Assembly: GCA_905214105.1 (NCBI GenBank)
Contig: CAJMKK010000001.1
Location: 62,001 to 126,000 of the forward strand
Length of the DNA stretch: 64,000 nucleotides
Origin: an uncultured bacterium
GTDB lineage: Bacteria; Actinomycetota; Coriobacteriia; Coriobacteriales; Coriobacteriaceae
Direction: 5' to 3'
The translations under genes were made by a program, and so were the position numbers. Below, in pieces: positions 1 through 8,932 of this stretch. Numbering within the stretch: the stretch's first letter is position 1; the number at the start of each line of letters is the position of its first letter. The notes beneath the pieces were generated by a model. The model searched no databases, was not told the origin of the DNA, and saw only the letters and a list, made by a program, of their open reading frames with translations.

Positions 1-1
1 G

Positions 2-868
2 AATATCGTCATGGTGCCCAACGAGGTCGCCGAGAACGATGGCTATGCCCTGCACGCTGGCGTGGTTGAGCAGCATGTGACGCCGGACGTGTGCGAGCCG
101 CTGTTTAAGGCGGCGTCGAATGCAAAGGTGTGCGGCGCACAGGAGGGAATCCTGGGCGCCATGCTCAAAGAGCTGTTGGTTAAGCAGGATGTTGCCGACG
201 GCCGGGTGAAGGCGTTTGACCTTGGCTCTTTTGGCGTTGGGTCGGTGACGGTCTGTGGCGTGGTCAATGTCCCGCGCAAGGAGAAGGATAAGGTTGAGCT
301 GGATGAACGCCTCGCAACGCTAACGATTGGTGTCGACGGGACCATGGACTACACCTCGCATCCCATCGAGGACGGTCCTGTGGACGAGATGGAGCTTGAA
401 CTGCTGACGTCGGACGGCAAACTCGACAAGGATGCCTACATCTTTGACGTGCGGGCAGGCGAACGATCTATGTTGGCACGCGTGCGGGACACGGGCTTGA
501 CGACCTTCTCCAACACTTTTGTGACCTTGGTGCGCGATTACCAGCTTACGGGTAAGGCGGGTCGTAAGAAGGAGTTTTTCGAGAGCTACAACTCGCCCTA
601 TTACGGTATTGGAACGTTCGAACGTGCAGGGTTGACCTGCTACTTTGTGGGCGTCAACAACGGCACCAAGGAGGATCTGGCAACGTCGATTCATGTGCGC
701 TCGGTCGAGGTGCTCGAAGGCGACGATCTGTCCGAGCTGCTGGTTCAGCTGGTCAATGAGGGGCTTTCGCGCCACGGGGCTCCTTCCAGGTGGCCGATTC
801 CGGTGAAGTATCTCAACGAATATGCCGCGCGTGAGGGCGCGGCGGGGGAGTGTGGTATTTGCTCGTGA
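2..868 (+). CDS. Hypothetical protein, 5' end possibly outside window
   Basis: I do not recognise the family. The frame is open back to the window edge, so the first ATG (position 11, giving 285 residues) may be internal. The product looks soluble: no signal peptide, no convincing membrane helix, an acidic middle region, and beta-like hydrophobic runs near residues 68-86 (SFGVGSVTVCGVVNV). It ends in a Cys-containing tail (GECGICS). Codon use is normal for the region, which supports a real gene. A sigma-70-like promoter for the next unit follows about 40 bp after the stop, so it probably ends its own transcription unit. Function unknown. Confidence 0.6.
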   Translation, partial: NIVMVPNEVAENDGYALHAGVVEQHVTPDVCEPLFKAASNAKVCGAQEGILGAMLKELLVKQDVADGRVKAFDLGSFGVGSVTVCGVVNVPRKEKDKVELDERLATLTIGVDGTMDYTSHPIEDGPVDEMELELLTSDGKLDKDAYIFDVRAGERSMLARVRDTGLTTFSNTFVTLVRDYQLTGKAGRKKEFFESYNSPYYGIGTFERAGLTCYFVGVNNGTKEDLATSIHVRSVEVLEGDDLSELLVQLVNEGLSRHGAPSRWPIPVKYLNEYAAREGAAGECGICS

Positions 869-910
869 GGAAACAGATTAGTTATATGTGTTAGAAAACT
901 AAAATTGTTC

Positions 911-939
911 TTGCAACATACAAGCGGAGCGCATATACT
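911..939 (+). promoter_or_regulatory. Sigma-70-type promoter upstream of small ORF and surface protein
   Basis: TTGCAA at 911-916 and TATACT at 934-939 are separated by exactly 17 bases, close to the bacterial housekeeping consensus. It lies in a locally AT-rich stretch and points at the small ORF at 1018 and the large surface protein beyond it. Confidence 0.6.
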
Positions 940-1017
940 GCAGTCATAGCGTATGAGATGGGGTCTCTAAAAGAGGCCAAGCACAGCAATTTGAGTTTAT
1001 GTAGACGGGACTTGAGC

Positions 1018-1248
1018 ATGAACACCAGCAGTTTCTCATTTAACAACGATAATAGTGGTTACATTAATCTCGAGACTATCTTTGGTTGCACTGTCGGTTC
1101 TCGCGCAGAGAACGGGCTTGTATTTCTAGATGAAGAGAAGCCATGCGGCGAAGAACTCGAGTATTTAGATGAGATTGAGCGCGAGCGGAACTATGAGTTT
1201 GGTTTTTGCGGAGATCAGTTTCATCACGATTCAATTCGCTCAATTTAA
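1018..1248 (+). CDS. Small hypothetical protein, low GC
   Basis: An open frame of 76 residues from the ATG at 1018. An upstream in-frame ATG at 958 would add 20 residues but lies very close to the expected transcription start. The product is acidic and polar, rich in Asn, Ser and Glu (FSFNNDNSGYINLETIFG near the N-terminus), with no signal peptide or membrane segment. GC content is clearly below its neighbours, so it may be acquired DNA or a non-coding leader of the surface protein that happens to be open. It sits between a good promoter (911-939) and the surface-protein gene at 1335. No family recognised. Confidence 0.35.
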   Translation: MNTSSFSFNNDNSGYINLETIFGCTVGSRAENGLVFLDEEKPCGEELEYLDEIERERNYEFGFCGDQFHHDSIRSI

Positions 1249-1334
1249 TTACCCCGTTATCACCTCTTTTTAATGGGGCAAGTCAGATCGACTATCTGTG
1301 GCAAACAACGGCTCACCGTGGGAAGGAATCGGCA

Positions 1335-4300
1335 ATGAGCAAGAACATGAACAAGGACATGAACGGCAAGGCTTTGGGTAAGGCCAAGGCGGCTGGACGC
1401 GTGGCGACAGTTGCTGCGGCGACGATTGCCATGACGGGCGGCTCGCTGCTGTCGCCCCTGGCCGCGGCGGCGCAGGGTGCGGATGGCATTGGCGCTGCGG
1501 GCGCAACGGCTGCGGTGATGTCGCCGCTGACGAGCGCTGCGGCCGCCGGTGCTGGCGCGGGTGCTGTGTCTGCGGCGCAAAAGGTCGCCGACCTGCAGGC
1601 TGCAGTTGATGCGGCGCGTGCCAAAGCTGCTGCTGCCAAGGCCGATCTGGAAGCGGCTGCTGCTCCCTACGATGCTGCTGCCGCCAACCAGCAGCGGGCG
1701 CAGGGCGTCTATGACGCGGCCCGCGGTGCAAGTGATAGCGCGGTTTCCGCTGCCTCGGCCGGGCTGGAAAAGCAGCTGGGCGCTGCGCAGGACAAGGCCG
1801 ATTTGGATGTCAAGACGCTTGAGGACGCTCAGGCTGCGCTCGATGCCGCCAAGAAGAACCTGACGGACAAGGACGAAGCCCTGGTTGCCGCGCAGAAGGC
1901 GGCCGCCAATGCCCAGTCTGCGCTTGAGACCGCACAGGCTGCTGCATCCGACGCCACGCCCGAGGCCGTAGCCGCCGCTCAGGCGGCCGCAGAGCAGGCT
2001 GCGAGTGATTTGGAGCAGGCAAAGCAGCAGGCCGCTGATGCGCAAGCCAAACTCTCGGATGCCCAGGCGGCTGCCGATGCCGCCGCTGCCAAGCAGCGGG
2101 AAACGCAGGTCAAGCTTTCGGCAGCTCAGCAGGCAAAGACCGCGGCAGATGCGGACGTGGACGCCGCACAGGCGAGCTATGACGCGGCCAAGGCCGATCT
2201 GGATCGAGCCGAGCAGGGCGCTGCGGGCCCGGAGTACGAGGACGCCAAGGCAAAGGTGACTGCTGCGTCCGAGGCGCTGACGGCCGCCAAGGCCACGCAG
2301 GCGCAGCGCGAGGGCGAGCTTGCCGCCGCCGAGCAAGAGGCGACTGCCGTCGAGGGCGAGGTGCAGACTGCCCAGCAGGCAGTTGCCAATCAGCAGCAGG
2401 TTGCCACCGATGCCCAGACCAAGCTGGATGACGCGGCTGCCGCCAAGACGGCAGCCGATGCCGCCCTTGACCAGGCCAAGGCCGATCATGCCTCCGCGCT
2501 TACGGAGTTGGCCGACGCCCAGGTCAAGCTCTCGGCAGCCAAGGACGAGAAAGACGCTGCAGACAAGGCGCTCAATCAGGCGAAGGCCCAAAAGCAGCAG
2601 GCCGATCAGGCTGTGGCTCAGGCCCAGGCCAAGCTCGATGCCGCTCAGGCAACGGCGAACGCGTCGGCGGAGAATTACCGTCAGGGTGCTATCGCGTTCT
2701 TTAAAAGTGTGGGCGCCGACGATGCGGCGAATATCATCCTCAACTGCAAACTCGCTAACTACAACAAGGTGGGCGAGGAGGTCGACGCGACAAGCCTGAC
2801 CAATATGAAGCAGGCGGTCGTGTGGCTCAAAGCGTGCAACGAGTATCGCGCAAGCGTTGGCCTAGGCGAGCTCAAGGTGACGTATGCCATGATGGCGACT
2901 GCCATTGCCGATGCGAACTTCTCGGATACGAAAGTCGCGCACGCTCAGCAGTTTAACGTGGGCGAGAATGTGGCGTGGAACTACGGAAGCAATCCGTTTA
3001 AGCAGTGGGTCGATCAGGAGAAGGCCATCTTTGATGCTGCCGCCGCCTCGCTGGGCGCATCGGGCCTTACGGGAAAGGCCGCTTACGATTTCTATACGGC
3101 GCATAGCTCCCAGATTGATAACTACGCCGCACTGCACGGTGGATCAAGCCCCTCGGTCGGCCATTACATCAACGTGATCAACCCCGATTACACCGTGACG
3201 GGCATGGGCGTTTGCACGCGAGGGACGCTGTACGGGAGTACACAGGCGCAGACATTTGTATATTCTGGTCAATGGCACAAGCCGTATAACCTCAATCCGA
3301 TGACGGTTGCAGAGTATGAGGCTGCGTTGAACGCGTGGTGTGACGCTCTGGCAAATCCCGAGCAGGGCGTGGACGCGGCACGCAAGGAGCTTGCTGCGGC
3401 GCAGGGCGTTGCCGAGGATGCGGGCAACAAGGTGAATGTTGCATCGCAGGCCGTTGCGGCAAAGCAGGCCCAGGTTGAGCGTGCTGCCGCTGACGTCGAT
3501 ACTGCGGCTGCCAAGGCCTCTGATGCCCAGGCTGCTGTGGAGCAGAAACAAGCTGTAGCTGATGCCGCCGCGCGTGCCGTGAGCGATGCCCGCGCCGATT
3601 TGAGCGCTGCCAACGCCGTTGTTGCGGCGGCACAGGATGCCGTGGCTGCCAAGTCTGGCGAGCTCGACATTGCCAAGGGCAAGGCGGCTGCTGCCAAACG
3701 CGCGCTGGACGCCGCTCGTACCGGTGTTGACGAAAAGCAGGATGCACTTGCCGCGGCCCAGGATGAGCTGGCGGCATACTCAGCCGATATCGCCGCTGCT
3801 CAGCGTGCGTTTGATGCGGCATCGTCTGCACTCGAAGACGCTCGTGCCAATCAGCGCGTGGCGGAGGCCGAACTTCTTGCCGCCCAAGGCGATGCCGATC
3901 AGGCAGGCATCGATGCTGCTGCCACTCAGGCGGAGCTCGATATGGCCCAGCAGGCTGCGAGCGATGCCGACGCCGTCGTGGCAACGGCTCAGGCAAAATC
4001 TGATGCAGCTGCCGGGCGTGCCTCTCAGCTTAAGAATGCCGCTGCGGCACTTGCCAGGGCCACAGAGGGCAAAGCCACTGCCGATGTCGCGCTCGATGCT
4101 GCGGAGGTGGCCGTGAGCGATGCCGAGTACGACGTGGTGGAGGCTGGCGATGCCGTGGCGAATGCAACTGCCGCCCGCGATGCCTCTGCCGCCGCGGTTG
4201 CCCGCCTGCGCAGCGTCAATCTTGCCGAAGCCATCGTCAATGGCAGCGCTGACGATGCGGACGAGGCGCTCAACGCCAAGATCGCTGCGGCCCACGATGC

Positions 4301-4685
4301 CGCCGAGCGTGCCGCGACCGCCAAGGCCGAGCTCGATGCCGCCGTGGCTGCGACGGATGCCGTGGCGCCGGCATACTTGGAGGCGCTTGCAAACTACACC
4401 GCCGCCAAGGCCGAGCTCGACCAGGCTATTGCCGAGCTCAACGCCGAGATTGCTCGCCAAGAGGCCGCCGAACGCGGGAATGGCGAGCAGGCTCAGACCG
4501 CTACGCAGGTGACGTACCAGGCCAAACATGCGGTGGCAACAACCGAGATTGCGACGCAGCAGACGGCGATGCCTGCCACGGGCGATGCGTTCGACCTGCT
4601 GGGCGAGACCTTCGTTATCGGCGGCACGGTCCTGGTAGCCGCCGGTGTCTTCCTGTCCGATAAACGCCGCCAGCTGATTCGTTAG
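1335..4685 (+). CDS. Sortase-anchored surface protein: CAP domain between two Ala-rich coiled coils
   Basis: A 1116-residue secreted, wall-anchored protein. I chose the ATG at 1335 because a GGAAGG-type ribosome site precedes it and a basic, then hydrophobic, signal peptide follows at once (AGRVATVAAATIAMTGGSLL). Residues about 60-450 and 680-1060 are alanine-rich with heptad-like Ala/Asp/Lys/Gln repeats, predicting long coiled coils. Between them, about residues 455-650, is a CAP (SCP/PR-1-like) domain, with GENVAW, a W..E segment and GHYINVINPDY typical of the family. At residue 1079 is MPATG, an LPXTG-type sorting signal with Met for Leu, followed by a hydrophobic segment and a basic tail (KRRQLIR). 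The role is probably adhesion or surface interaction; the CAP function is unknown. Repeats make assembly artefacts possible. Confidence 0.85.
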   Translation: MSKNMNKDMNGKALGKAKAAGRVATVAAATIAMTGGSLLSPLAAAAQGADGIGAAGATAAVMSPLTSAAAAGAGAGAVSAAQKVADLQAAVDAARAKAAAAKADLEAAAAPYDAAAANQQRAQGVYDAARGASDSAVSAASAGLEKQLGAAQDKADLDVKTLEDAQAALDAAKKNLTDKDEALVAAQKAAANAQSALETAQAAASDATPEAVAAAQAAAEQAASDLEQAKQQAADAQAKLSDAQAAADAAAAKQRETQVKLSAAQQAKTAADADVDAAQASYDAAKADLDRAEQGAAGPEYEDAKAKVTAASEALTAAKATQAQREGELAAAEQEATAVEGEVQTAQQAVANQQQVATDAQTKLDDAAAAKTAADAALDQAKADHASALTELADAQVKLSAAKDEKDAADKALNQAKAQKQQADQAVAQAQAKLDAAQATANASAENYRQGAIAFFKSVGADDAANIILNCKLANYNKVGEEVDATSLTNMKQAVVWLKACNEYRASVGLGELKVTYAMMATAIADANFSDTKVAHAQQFNVGENVAWNYGSNPFKQWVDQEKAIFDAAAASLGASGLTGKAAYDFYTAHSSQIDNYAALHGGSSPSVGHYINVINPDYTVTGMGVCTRGTLYGSTQAQTFVYSGQWHKPYNLNPMTVAEYEAALNAWCDALANPEQGVDAARKELAAAQGVAEDAGNKVNVASQAVAAKQAQVERAAADVDTAAAKASDAQAAVEQKQAVADAAARAVSDARADLSAANAVVAAAQDAVAAKSGELDIAKGKAAAAKRALDAARTGVDEKQDALAAAQDELAAYSADIAAAQRAFDAASSALEDARANQRVAEAELLAAQGDADQAGIDAAATQAELDMAQQAASDADAVVATAQAKSDAAAGRASQLKNAAAALARATEGKATADVALDAAEVAVSDAEYDVVEAGDAVANATAARDASAAAVARLRSVNLAEAIVNGSADDADEALNAKIAAAHDAAERAATAKAELDAAVAATDAVAPAYLEALANYTAAKAELDQAIAELNAEIARQEAAERGNGEQAQTATQVTYQAKHAVATTEIATQQTAMPATGDAFDLLGETFVIGGTVLVAAGVFLSDKRRQLIR

Positions 4686-4793
4686 GGACAGAAGGGACTG
4701 CGGGCCATTTTCGGCGCGTACCGTGGGGGGGGGTGATGAGGCTCCATGCGGCGCGCGCTGCCTTGTTCTTTAAGAGCGATTAAGGAGGGACAT

Positions 4794-5150
4794 ATGCAAA
4801 TTAGGGGAGAGGCCGCGATCGTCTGTGGATTCATGGCGGGCCTGGCAACGGGGCTGCTGTTCGATGGATGTTTCGACAGCTATATCAATCGGTTCTGCGA
4901 TTCTGGTTTTTCGAGAGGCAAGCCTTGGAAAACAGCGTCGGCTCATCGAGAAGCGACCGCGCCCATCGAGCCCCGCAGTGTGGATACCTCAAAAATCAAG
5001 GTAATCGTCACTAAGAACGGCAAGATTTATCACCGCTCTGCTGGATGCAAGAACCTTCCTCAAAACGCCATCAGAACAAGCGTGCCTTTGGCGACCGCGC
5101 TCAAGCGAGGAAAGATCCCCTGTTCAGCATGTTGCCCGTCGGCGGTTTAG
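4794..5150 (+). CDS. Small membrane-anchored protein with C-terminal Cys/His metal-type motif
   Basis: 118 residues from the ATG at 4794, which follows a strong ribosome site (AAGGAGGG). An N-terminal hydrophobic stretch (AIVCGFMAGLATGLLFDG) suggests a membrane anchor or signal. The C-terminal 45 residues carry the pattern KIYHRSAGCKNL, then ALKRGKIPCSACCPS. This is the small H..C...PC..C motif often appended to secreted bacterial proteins and nucleases, resembling the Ada-type zinc-binding pattern. No catalytic domain is present, so it appears to be just an anchor, a linker and the putative metal-binding motif. It lies 108 bp after the surface-protein gene; linkage to it is unproven. Confidence 0.6.
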   Translation: MQIRGEAAIVCGFMAGLATGLLFDGCFDSYINRFCDSGFSRGKPWKTASAHREATAPIEPRSVDTSKIKVIVTKNGKIYHRSAGCKNLPQNAIRTSVPLATALKRGKIPCSACCPSAV

Positions 5151-5303
5151 GAGATTCTTCAGGGCTGCTCTGCAAGGATATGGGTCCCTGCGGACGCGTG
5201 GGTTTAAAAACGTGTCCGCACGACATGTGACACTTAACCTGCCGTCATGCTCCGTCGCGGCGGCATGCATCTGAACAGCGACCCTCTAAGGAGTTCGATA
5301 TCG

Positions 5304-5543
5304 ATGAGTGACAACACCAAACATCTCGCAAAGAAGCGCGTCAAGGACGCGGGGCCGTGTCTCGCGCTGTGCGCAGCCGGCGCAGCGATCGCGCTGCTGG
5401 CTGTTCTGGGGCCATTCGACGTGCTCCGAAGTGCCAGTTCCCTGCACGTCATCATCGCCCTTGCCGGTGCCATGATGACCGGCGGCGTGCTCGATCTGAT
5501 CTTTTGGGTGTTTGACCCGTTTGGATGGAAGAACGAGGGGTAA
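5304..5543 (+). CDS. Small two-helix membrane protein, unknown function
   Basis: 79 residues starting at the ATG at 5304, with an AAGGAG ribosome site 10 bases upstream (5288-5293). An earlier in-frame start at 5247 lacks one. Two hydrophobic segments (ALCAAGAAIALLAVLG and HVIIALAGAMMTGGVLDLIF) are joined by a short polar loop, with a basic N-terminus and a short cytoplasm-like C-terminus. No family recognised. It stands alone between the metal-motif protein and the phosphoesterase run. Confidence 0.55.
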   Translation: MSDNTKHLAKKRVKDAGPCLALCAAGAAIALLAVLGPFDVLRSASSLHVIIALAGAMMTGGVLDLIFWVFDPFGWKNEG

Positions 5544-5628
5544 GCCCTAAGGGATGCAGATGCCGGGGCAGACCCGCAATTTCTGCTATCGATTTGTCCA
5601 GAGTCGCACAGCGCGGAGGTGTTGTTTG

Positions 5629-6384
5629 ATGTCCATTTTCGTTACCGGAGACGTTCACGGTGTTGCCGAGTACGGGGCGAGCCGCTTCTCGTCGCGCGTT
5701 TGGCCATTGGGTCGTACGCTGACGCGCGATGACGTGGTGATCGTTGCCGGTGACTTTGGCTTTATATGGAGTGGCTCAAACACCGACAAATACTGGCTCG
5801 ACTGGTTTGAGTCCAAGCCCTGGACCACGTGTTTTGTCGACGGTAATCACGAGAATCACCATTTGCTGGCGGGGCTGCCGATCCGAGAGTGGAACGGGGG
5901 CCTCGTTCACGAGGCTCGCCCACATGTGCTGCACCTGATGCGCGGCGAGGTGTTCGACATCGCGGGGAACACGGTGCTCGCCATGGGTGGAGCCGCGAGC
6001 CATGACAAACAGTGGCGCCGGGAGGGAAAGACGTGGTGGCCCGAGGAAATGCCGAGTGAGAGCGAGGTGGAATACTGTCGCGCCTCGCTCGATCGTGTGG
6101 GCTGGAAGGTCGACTATGTTGTGACTCACGAGGCGCCGGTCGATTTGGCAGACGAGCTGTGCATGGAGTGCAATCGCGAGTTCTACGACGATTCGCTGCA
6201 GGCCTTTTTGGGCGAGCTCGATGGGCGACTCGACTACCGCACCTGGTTCTTTGGCCATTACCATGACGATGAATGGCGCGATGAAAAGCATCGCCTTATC
6301 TACCAAGATATCGTGCGGATCGAAGCGCGATGTGCCGACGGATTCGGCGAGACGACGAGCAACTATTCCGAGCAAGAGCGTTAG
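5629..6384 (+). CDS. Calcineurin-like metallophosphoesterase (copy 1 of 3)
   Basis: 251 residues. The ATG at 5629 is preceded by GGAGG at a good distance; the longer frame from 5554 adds a Cys/Arg-rich stretch unlike the family. All blocks of the dinuclear-metal phosphoesterase fold are present: GDVHG (residues 7-11), GDFGFIW, DGNHENH, VTHEAP and FGHYHDD. The substrate is not evident; relatives include Ser/Thr protein phosphatases, diadenosine tetraphosphatases and nucleotide phosphodiesterases. It is closely related to the third gene of the run (7029) and only distantly to the second. The next gene starts 9 bases after its stop, so the three form an operon. Confidence 0.85.
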   Translation: MSIFVTGDVHGVAEYGASRFSSRVWPLGRTLTRDDVVIVAGDFGFIWSGSNTDKYWLDWFESKPWTTCFVDGNHENHHLLAGLPIREWNGGLVHEARPHVLHLMRGEVFDIAGNTVLAMGGAASHDKQWRREGKTWWPEEMPSESEVEYCRASLDRVGWKVDYVVTHEAPVDLADELCMECNREFYDDSLQAFLGELDGRLDYRTWFFGHYHDDEWRDEKHRLIYQDIVRIEARCADGFGETTSNYSEQER

Positions 6385-6393
6385 GAGGTCCCC

Positions 6394-7032
6394 GTGATCT
6401 GGTTTACCAGCGATACTCACTTTGGACACGAGAACATGCTACGGCTTAGCGATAGGCCTTGGTCGACTGTTGCGCAGATGAACGACGCCATGGTCGCCAA
6501 CATTAACAGCAAGGTTGCTGTGGACGACGAGCTCTACATTTTGGGTGACTTTAGCTTTAAGATGACGGTCAAAGAGGCCTACGAACTGCGCAAAAGCATC
6601 GTATGCAAGCGCGTCCACCTGCTGCCCGGCAACCACGACAAAGACTGGACGCAGCCTGCGGTGGCGGATGCCTTTATCGTCGAGCCGTCCATTTGCGTGC
6701 TCAAGATCGACCGCCAAAAAATCGTGCTGAGCCACTATCCCATGGCTGACTGGCAGGGCATGTCGCACGGCAGCTGGCATTTGCACGGGCATATCCACAG
6801 CGGCGGTTGCATGTATAACGAGTTCAATCGCAGGCAGGGGCTGCTGCGCTATGACGTGGGCGTGGACGCTAACAGCTACGCTCCCGTGAGCCTGGAGGAA
6901 CTCAGGTCGTGGTTTGCGCAGGTAGACGAGCCGACGTGTTGCGTTAAATGGCCGTGGTGGGTCAACGCCACGGGCGACGAGCAGATCGAGCGCGATCTCG
7001 AAGCCTATAAGAGGGAAGTGATGATCCGATGA
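6394..7032 (+). CDS. Calcineurin-like metallophosphoesterase (copy 2 of 3, different subfamily)
   Basis: 212 residues, starting at GTG 6394 behind AGGAGG. Metal and catalytic motifs are SDTHFGH (residues 6-12), GDFSFK, PGNHDKD, SHYPM and LHGHIHSG. This is the compact phosphoesterase type with DTHFGH at the N-terminus, distinct from the flanking copies, which begin with TGD(V/I)HG. The C-terminal 40 residues (after DVGVDANSYAPVSLEEL) form a helical tail. Its stop overlaps the start of copy 3 (ATGA), so translation is probably coupled. Substrate not deducible. Confidence 0.85.
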   Translation: MIWFTSDTHFGHENMLRLSDRPWSTVAQMNDAMVANINSKVAVDDELYILGDFSFKMTVKEAYELRKSIVCKRVHLLPGNHDKDWTQPAVADAFIVEPSICVLKIDRQKIVLSHYPMADWQGMSHGSWHLHGHIHSGGCMYNEFNRRQGLLRYDVGVDANSYAPVSLEELRSWFAQVDEPTCCVKWPWWVNATGDEQIERDLEAYKREVMIR

Positions 7033-7754
7033 CGGTCTATGTGACGGGCGATATTCACGGCGGCCTCGACATGCAAAAGCTGCGCGATTGGGAGCTTGAG
7101 GGTAGCCTGACGAGCGACGACTATCTGATAATCGCGGGCGACTTTGGCTTTCCGTGGGATTTCTCCGCCGAGGAATGTGCCGACATCGCTTGGCTGGAGT
7201 CGCGCCCCTATACCGTGCTGTTCGTCGACGGCAACCACGAACGTTTCGACCACTGGGCGGAGCGACCCATGGAGTTGTGGCACGGCGGACTGACACAGCG
7301 CCTGTCGGACACCTCGCCCATACGGCGCCTGACGCGCGGCGAGGTTTTTGAACTCGACGGCTCAACGGTCTTTACCATGGGCGGCGCCACGAGCGTGGAC
7401 AAGGAATACCGCATTCCGTATTCCAGCTGGTGGCCGCAGGAGTTGCCGGACGAGCGCAACTTTGAGGAGGCACGGACGAAGCTCGACAGCGTGGGCTGGA
7501 AGGTCGACTACGTGGTCACCCACACCTGCTCTACGCGCATGCTTTCGCCCACGCTCTATCCGGCGCCCGGCTGGAATTGCCCCGCCGTCGATCGACTTAC
7601 GGCGTTTTTCGATGAGCTGGAAGATCGCTTGGACTACAAGCGCTGGTACTACGGGCATTTTCATCGGGATGCCAACCCGACCGAGCGCCATACCGTGCTC
7701 TACGACTGCATCGTTCGCCTGGGCGACGAACTCCAGCCCTGGGATGTTGCGTAG
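7029..7754 (+). CDS. Calcineurin-like metallophosphoesterase (copy 3 of 3)
   Basis: 241 residues; the ATG at 7029 overlaps the previous stop. Motifs parallel copy 1 throughout: TGDIHGG (residues 6-12), GDFGFPW, DGNHERF, VGWKVDYVVTHTCS and YGHFHRD. The shared phrase GWKVDYVVTH in both shows a duplication with copy 2 lying between the paralogs. The active site looks complete, so it should be a functional metal-dependent phosphatase or phosphodiesterase. The gene converges on gluQ, with only 15 bases between the two stops and no obvious terminator. Confidence 0.85.
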   Translation: MTVYVTGDIHGGLDMQKLRDWELEGSLTSDDYLIIAGDFGFPWDFSAEECADIAWLESRPYTVLFVDGNHERFDHWAERPMELWHGGLTQRLSDTSPIRRLTRGEVFELDGSTVFTMGGATSVDKEYRIPYSSWWPQELPDERNFEEARTKLDSVGWKVDYVVTHTCSTRMLSPTLYPAPGWNCPAVDRLTAFFDELEDRLDYKRWYYGHFHRDANPTERHTVLYDCIVRLGDELQPWDVA

Positions 7755-7769
7755 GGGTGGGGTGCCTGA

Positions 7770-8789
7770 TTACTCAGCCGTTACGGTAATGTTCTCCCTG
7801 TGCTTGCGGATAACATCCCAGCTAAAATGCTCGACCAGCTGCTCGGCAGAGCGCGGCGTGGTGCCCGGCGCGATGCCTGTTTGTCCGGCGAGCCAACCCA
7901 GCAGCGCTTCGGGCGTGCCAAAGCGGGCGCGGAGTTCGCCCAGGTCCAGATCGCGGTCTCGTTTGGAAAGGCGGCGGCCGTCCGGTGCCATGAGCAGCGG
8001 AATGTGCGCGTAGCGCGGTGTGGGCAGTCCCAGCAGATGTTGCAGATAGATCTGGCGCGTCGTGGAACCAAGCAGGTCGCATCCGCGTACGATCTCGGTG
8101 ACGCCCATGGCAGCGTCGTCGACCACCACGGCCAGCTGATAGGCAAACACGCCGTCGCTGCGGCGCACCAAAAAGTCGCCGCACTCGGTGGCGAGTGCCT
8201 CGCATTGGGCTCCGTACGTGCGGTCCACGAATTCGATCACGTCGCCGGCGAGGTCGTCGACGTCGGGCACACGCAGACGCGTGGCCGGAGCGCGCAGGAT
8301 GCTGCGGCGGGCAACCTCCTCGGCAGAAAGGCCTCGGCAGGCGCCGCGGTAGATGGGCGTGCCGTCGCTCGCGTGCGGCGCGCTTGCGGTGTGGAGCTCG
8401 GCGCGCGTGCAAAAGCAGGGATAGGTGAGGCCGGCGTCTTGCAGCTGGTGCAGGGCGTCCTCGTACAAGTCCAGGCGATCGTGCTGGTAGTAGGGGCCTT
8501 CGTCCCACTCAAGCCCCAGCCAGGCTAGGTCGTCAATCAATTGGGCGGCAAGTTCCGGGCGCTTGCAGCGATCGTCCAGGTCCTCGATGCGCAACACGAT
8601 GCTGCCGCCCTGGCTGCGGGCCGAAAGCCACGCGCACAGGCAGCTGAACACGTTGCCCAGGTGCATGCGGCCCGAGGGCGACGGGGCAAAGCGGCCCACG
8701 ACCGGCGCGAGGGCGGGGGCGAGCTTGCTGTTGGGCGCCGTCGACATGGCCACGGCGGGTGTTGCTATGTTGCATGCGTTGATATCCAT
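7770..8789 (-). CDS. gluQ: Glutamyl-Q tRNA(Asp) synthetase
   Basis: 339 residues. GluQ-RS activates glutamate and attaches it to queuosine in the anticodon of tRNA-Asp. It is the glutamyl-tRNA synthetase catalytic core without the anticodon-binding domain, and the length agrees. RFAPSPSGRMHLGN contains the HIGH-type motif, LRIEDLDD follows, and LSKRD is the KMSKS equivalent. The zinc ligands CFC....YRGAC typical of GluQ-RS are present. A TATACT hexamer ends only 7 bases before the ATG at 8789, suggesting a leaderless mRNA. A second in-frame ATG at 8747 would remove 14 poorly conserved residues and is a possible alternative. Confidence 0.9.
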   Translation of the reverse strand: MDINACNIATPAVAMSTAPNSKLAPALAPVVGRFAPSPSGRMHLGNVFSCLCAWLSARSQGGSIVLRIEDLDDRCKRPELAAQLIDDLAWLGLEWDEGPYYQHDRLDLYEDALHQLQDAGLTYPCFCTRAELHTASAPHASDGTPIYRGACRGLSAEEVARRSILRAPATRLRVPDVDDLAGDVIEFVDRTYGAQCEALATECGDFLVRRSDGVFAYQLAVVVDDAAMGVTEIVRGCDLLGSTTRQIYLQHLLGLPTPRYAHIPLLMAPDGRRLSKRDRDLDLGELRARFGTPEALLGWLAGQTGIAPGTTPRSAEQLVEHFSWDVIRKHRENITVTAE

Positions 8790-8932
8790 GCGGACGAGTA
8801 TAGCGCGGGGTGAGGTGAGGGGGCGTCGTCGATGCTCGCGAGTTGCCGAGGCTGCGTGTTGTGCGCGGCGGGCACCGACTGAACACCTCGATTACCGCCC
8901 CAAGCTCAGCCCCTTCAACCCCTCAAACGACA

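Noticed and set aside
1260..4529. Long minus-strand open frames opposite the surface protein
   Set aside because: They mirror the alanine-rich codon repeats of the real gene, have no ribosome sites, and encode Leu/Gly- or Arg-rich nonsense.
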